A stretch of 64,000 bases of DNA from Niallia circulans NBRC 13626. GTDB taxonomy: Bacteria > Bacillota > Bacilli > Bacillales > Cytobacillaceae. Positions 63,699-64,000 of the stretch are shown here, piece after piece. The position numbers were made by a program, and so were the translations under genes. Below the pieces are notes generated by a model. It did no database searches, had not been told where the DNA came from, and was given only the letters and a program-made list of their open reading frames with translations. The stretch spans positions 124,001-188,000 of the forward strand of contig NZ_BCVE01000006.1 in NCBI RefSeq assembly GCF_001591585.1. The letters are read 5' to 3'. Every line of letters starts with the position of its first letter. Position 1 is the first letter of the stretch.

Positions 63699-64000
63699 CT
63701 ACAAATATAAAGACGCTAAGAAAATCGTTGATGTGTCATGATAGATTTCAGTAAATTGGGATAGAGGAAGAGGATTTATCCCTTTTCCCAACTCTAATGT
63801 AAATCCTGGCTTTCTAAATTCTTGAATAAACCAATCTTTATAACCAGCATGACTATCTACATTTTGAATGGCTTTATACCCACTCACTCTATAAAATTCA
63901 TTTGCTATCGTTTGCGATTCTGCTGGCTCTAGCCCTTCATAGCCCCAATAAAATTCTTTTCCTTGCGTATGCAATGCTATTAAACAGTCAAAATTCTCTT
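63699..64000 (-). CDS. yqgT: Gamma-D-glutamyl-meso-diaminopimelate peptidase I, C-terminal part (M14; cut by window edge)
   Basis: About 99 C-terminal residues; the frame is open to the window edge (ENFDCLIALHTQGKEFYWG). Zinc peptidase of the carboxypeptidase A fold that cleaves peptidoglycan peptides: metal His in LHTQG, substrate segment SHAGYKDWFIQEF and catalytic Glu in TLELGKGINPLPL. Typical end of the M14 endopeptidase I family, minus its LysM N-terminus, which would lie outside. Synteny agrees with yqgT. Confidence 0.92.
   Translation of the reverse strand, partial: ENFDCLIALHTQGKEFYWGYEGLEPAESQTIANEFYRVSGYKAIQNVDSHAGYKDWFIQEFRKPGFTLELGKGINPLPLSQFTEIYHDTSTIFLASLYL

Noticed and set aside
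1-64000. CRISPR array, prophage or transposase gene
   Set aside because: No regularly spaced repeats, integrase, transposase or phage structural genes were recognised anywhere in the window.

Overview
The window is chromosomal DNA from a low-GC, spore-forming, naturally competence-type Bacillaceae (Bacillus/Niallia-like). Evidence: a complete spoIIIA operon, a comG pseudopilus operon, Bacillus-type gene order (accBC-yqhY-nusB-xseAB-ispA-dxs; efp-papA-yqhR/yqhQ-yqhP/yqhO; lipM/yqhL/gcvPB-gcvPA-gcvT; yqhH-yqhG; yqgX-yqgV-yqgU-yqgT), strong AGGAGG ribosome sites and AT-rich spacers. The species cannot be named from the sequence alone. All gene symbols are assigned by recognition of the protein family and of Bacillus subtilis synteny, not by a database search.

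Layout. 1-12.5 kb (minus strand): isoprenoid genes (dxs partial, ispA), exonuclease VII, nusB, acetyl-CoA carboxylase accBC with yqhY, and spoIIIAA-AH, which builds the feeding channel of the forespore. spoIIIAD appears to start with an ATT codon. folD, normally between nusB and xseA, is absent. 12.7-14.9 kb (plus): a secreted alkaline phosphatase and an M23-LysM peptidase. 15-31.5 kb (minus): a carbohydrate locus placed between spoIIIAA and efp, genes that are near neighbours in B. subtilis. It encodes a GH1 enzyme with the 6-phospho-glycoside binding signature, a GH31 alpha-xylosidase, a ROK sugar kinase, a three-gene ABC importer without ATPase, a DUF4340 lipoprotein, a DUF624 membrane protein, a YesMN-type two-component system, a GH95 enzyme and the decayed tail of a probable GH42 beta-galactosidase. 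Three cre-like sites flank it. The enzyme set fits stepwise breakdown of xyloglucan oligosaccharides.

31.6-37.1 kb: a candidate structured RNA after efp, then efp, papA, yqhR, yqhQ, yqhP, yqhO. 37.4-45 kb: a glycine-rich repeat protein, a DUF2089 regulator with a small membrane protein, a VanR-VanS-VanY set without van ligase genes, and a B12-dependent ribonucleotide reductase preceded by two NrdR-like boxes. 45-53.7 kb: lipM, rhodanese yqhL, the glycine cleavage operon under a tandem glycine riboswitch, helicase yqhH and yqhG. 53.7-58 kb: yqzE and comGA-GG; the sinIR-tasA block that sits here in B. subtilis is missing. 58.1-60.4 kb: tRNA-Gln and the zinc-efflux pair czcD-czcO with a perfect CzrA-type operator. 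60.6-64 kb: a SufR-like regulator, yqgX, yqgV, yqgU and the 3' end of yqgT.

The main points for a second look are the xyloglucan-type locus with its kinase plus 6-phospho-glycosidase logic, the multi-stem RNA candidate downstream of efp, the ATT start of spoIIIAD, the stand-alone VanRSY set and the NrdR box pair.
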